Shown one piece after another: positions 5,393 to 5,822 of a DNA stretch of 5,822 nt. Each line of letters starts with the position of its first letter. The first letter of the stretch is position 1. The notes beneath the pieces are model-generated. The model was not told the DNA's origin. It searched no databases and saw only the letters and a program-made list of their open reading frames with translations. The translations under genes were made by a program, and so were the position numbers. The DNA comes from Ruminococcus sp. UBA5129. Lineage in GTDB: Bacteria > Bacillota > Clostridia > Oscillospirales > Ruminococcaceae. The stretch is from assembly GCA_002414125.1 (NCBI GenBank), contig DHYN01000064.1:13439-19260 (forward strand), in the 5' to 3' direction.

Positions 5393-5822
5393 AAATCCTC
5401 GTCAATGTCGGCGAGGATAGCATCGTCAGAGCCGCCGTCCGAGGCTTTTGAAGATGATGTAGCCTTTTTCGATTTCTTGTCTGCATCCTCGGAAGCGCCT
5501 TCGCCCTCATCGGGAGGTATCACCTGACTCACTTCATCCTTGCGAGCGATTATCTTATCCTCGATCTCCTTCATGAGCTCGGGATTTTTTTCGAGCATTT
5601 CCTTTACATTGTCGCGTCCCTGACCGAGCTTATTTCCCTCGTAGCTGAACCAAGATCCGCTCTTTTTGATGATGTCGAGGTCTGTAGCAATATCGACCAC
5701 CTCGCCTACACGGGAGATACCTGTTCCGTACATCATGTCGAACATACATTCTTTAAACGGAGGAGCGACTTTGTTCTTAACGACCTTGCACTTTGTATGT
5801 GCACCTATCGGCTGACCGCCGA
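5365..5822 (-). CDS. recA: Recombinase RecA, C-terminal part (5' end outside window)
   Basis: The last 151 residues plus TGA stop of RecA, the ATP-dependent strand-exchange recombinase and SOS co-protease. The visible part starts after the ATPase core motifs. It contains '[13 protein letters not shown]', then '[20 protein letters not shown]', then '[18 protein letters not shown]' and '[12 protein letters not shown]', all diagnostic of the RecA core end and C-terminal domain. The tail of about 55 residues after the last conserved helix is longer than the roughly 25-residue acidic tail of the E. coli protein. It has a basic patch KKSKK flanked by acidic runs ending in [14 protein letters not shown]. 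The Walker motifs, L1/L2 loops, promoter and any LexA box are outside the window. recX follows 19 nt downstream. Confidence 0.97.
   Translation of the reverse strand, partial: GGQPIGAHTKCKVVKNKVAPPFKECMFDMMYGTGISRVGEVVDIATDLDIIKKSGSWFSYEGNKLGQGRDNVKEMLEKNPELMKEIEDKIIARKDEVSQVIPPDEGEGASEDADKKSKKATSSSKASDGGSDDAILADIDEDFEEFTPAEE

Noticed and set aside
5346..5510. Upstream extension of recX to an ATG at 5510
   Set aside because: It would place 55 Arg-rich residues fully inside recA in another frame; RecX proteins normally begin near the residue coded at 5345.

Overview
The window comes from a dockerin-encoding member of the Clostridia, most likely Ruminococcus or a close relative. The evidence is a two-repeat type I dockerin of Ruminococcus style ('DVDGSG..DAIDAS', 'DVNRDGSVDPIDAS'), strong AGGAGG-type ribosome binding sites, and Firmicute-like RecA, RecX, RimO and PgsA. 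The species cannot be fixed from the sequence alone. All seven supported genes lie on the minus strand, so transcription runs from high to low coordinates.

The first transcription unit (5822 down to about 2311) is a compact run. It holds the 3' part of recA (cut by the window edge), recX, rimO (radical-SAM methylthiotransferase for ribosomal protein S12), pgsA (phosphatidylglycerophosphate synthase) and a small DtxR/MntR-type winged-helix regulator with a GTG start. Gaps are 19, 35, -1 and 12 nt, and the run closes with a strong intrinsic terminator at 2311-2341. It joins recombination, its modulator, ribosome modification and anionic phospholipid synthesis with a regulator that seems to have lost the metal ligands of its family. 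The recA/recX junction is the most unusual spot. It lacks a good recX ribosome binding site, carries a CCTCCTC tract, offers two mutually exclusive hairpins, and contains a 7-codon ORF that overlaps the recA stop (ATGA) and the recX start (TAATG).

The intergenic region at 2148-2359 (about 212 nt) holds the terminator, an interrupted palindrome, and an extended -10 promoter with a small palindrome next to it.

The second unit (2147 down to 19) encodes a membrane-anchored VanY-type D-Ala-D-Ala carboxypeptidase with a long acidic tail. Fourteen nt downstream follows a secreted protein with a dockerin directly after its signal peptide and a DUF2927-like C-terminal region. I infer that this pair works at the cell surface: one enzyme trims peptidoglycan stem peptides, and the other protein docks onto a cohesin scaffold. 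No tRNA, rRNA, CRISPR array, IS element or phage gene is visible. Most of the window is ordinary housekeeping. The points deserving a second look are the dockerin/DUF2927 protein, the ligand-poor DtxR-like regulator and the recA-recX junction.
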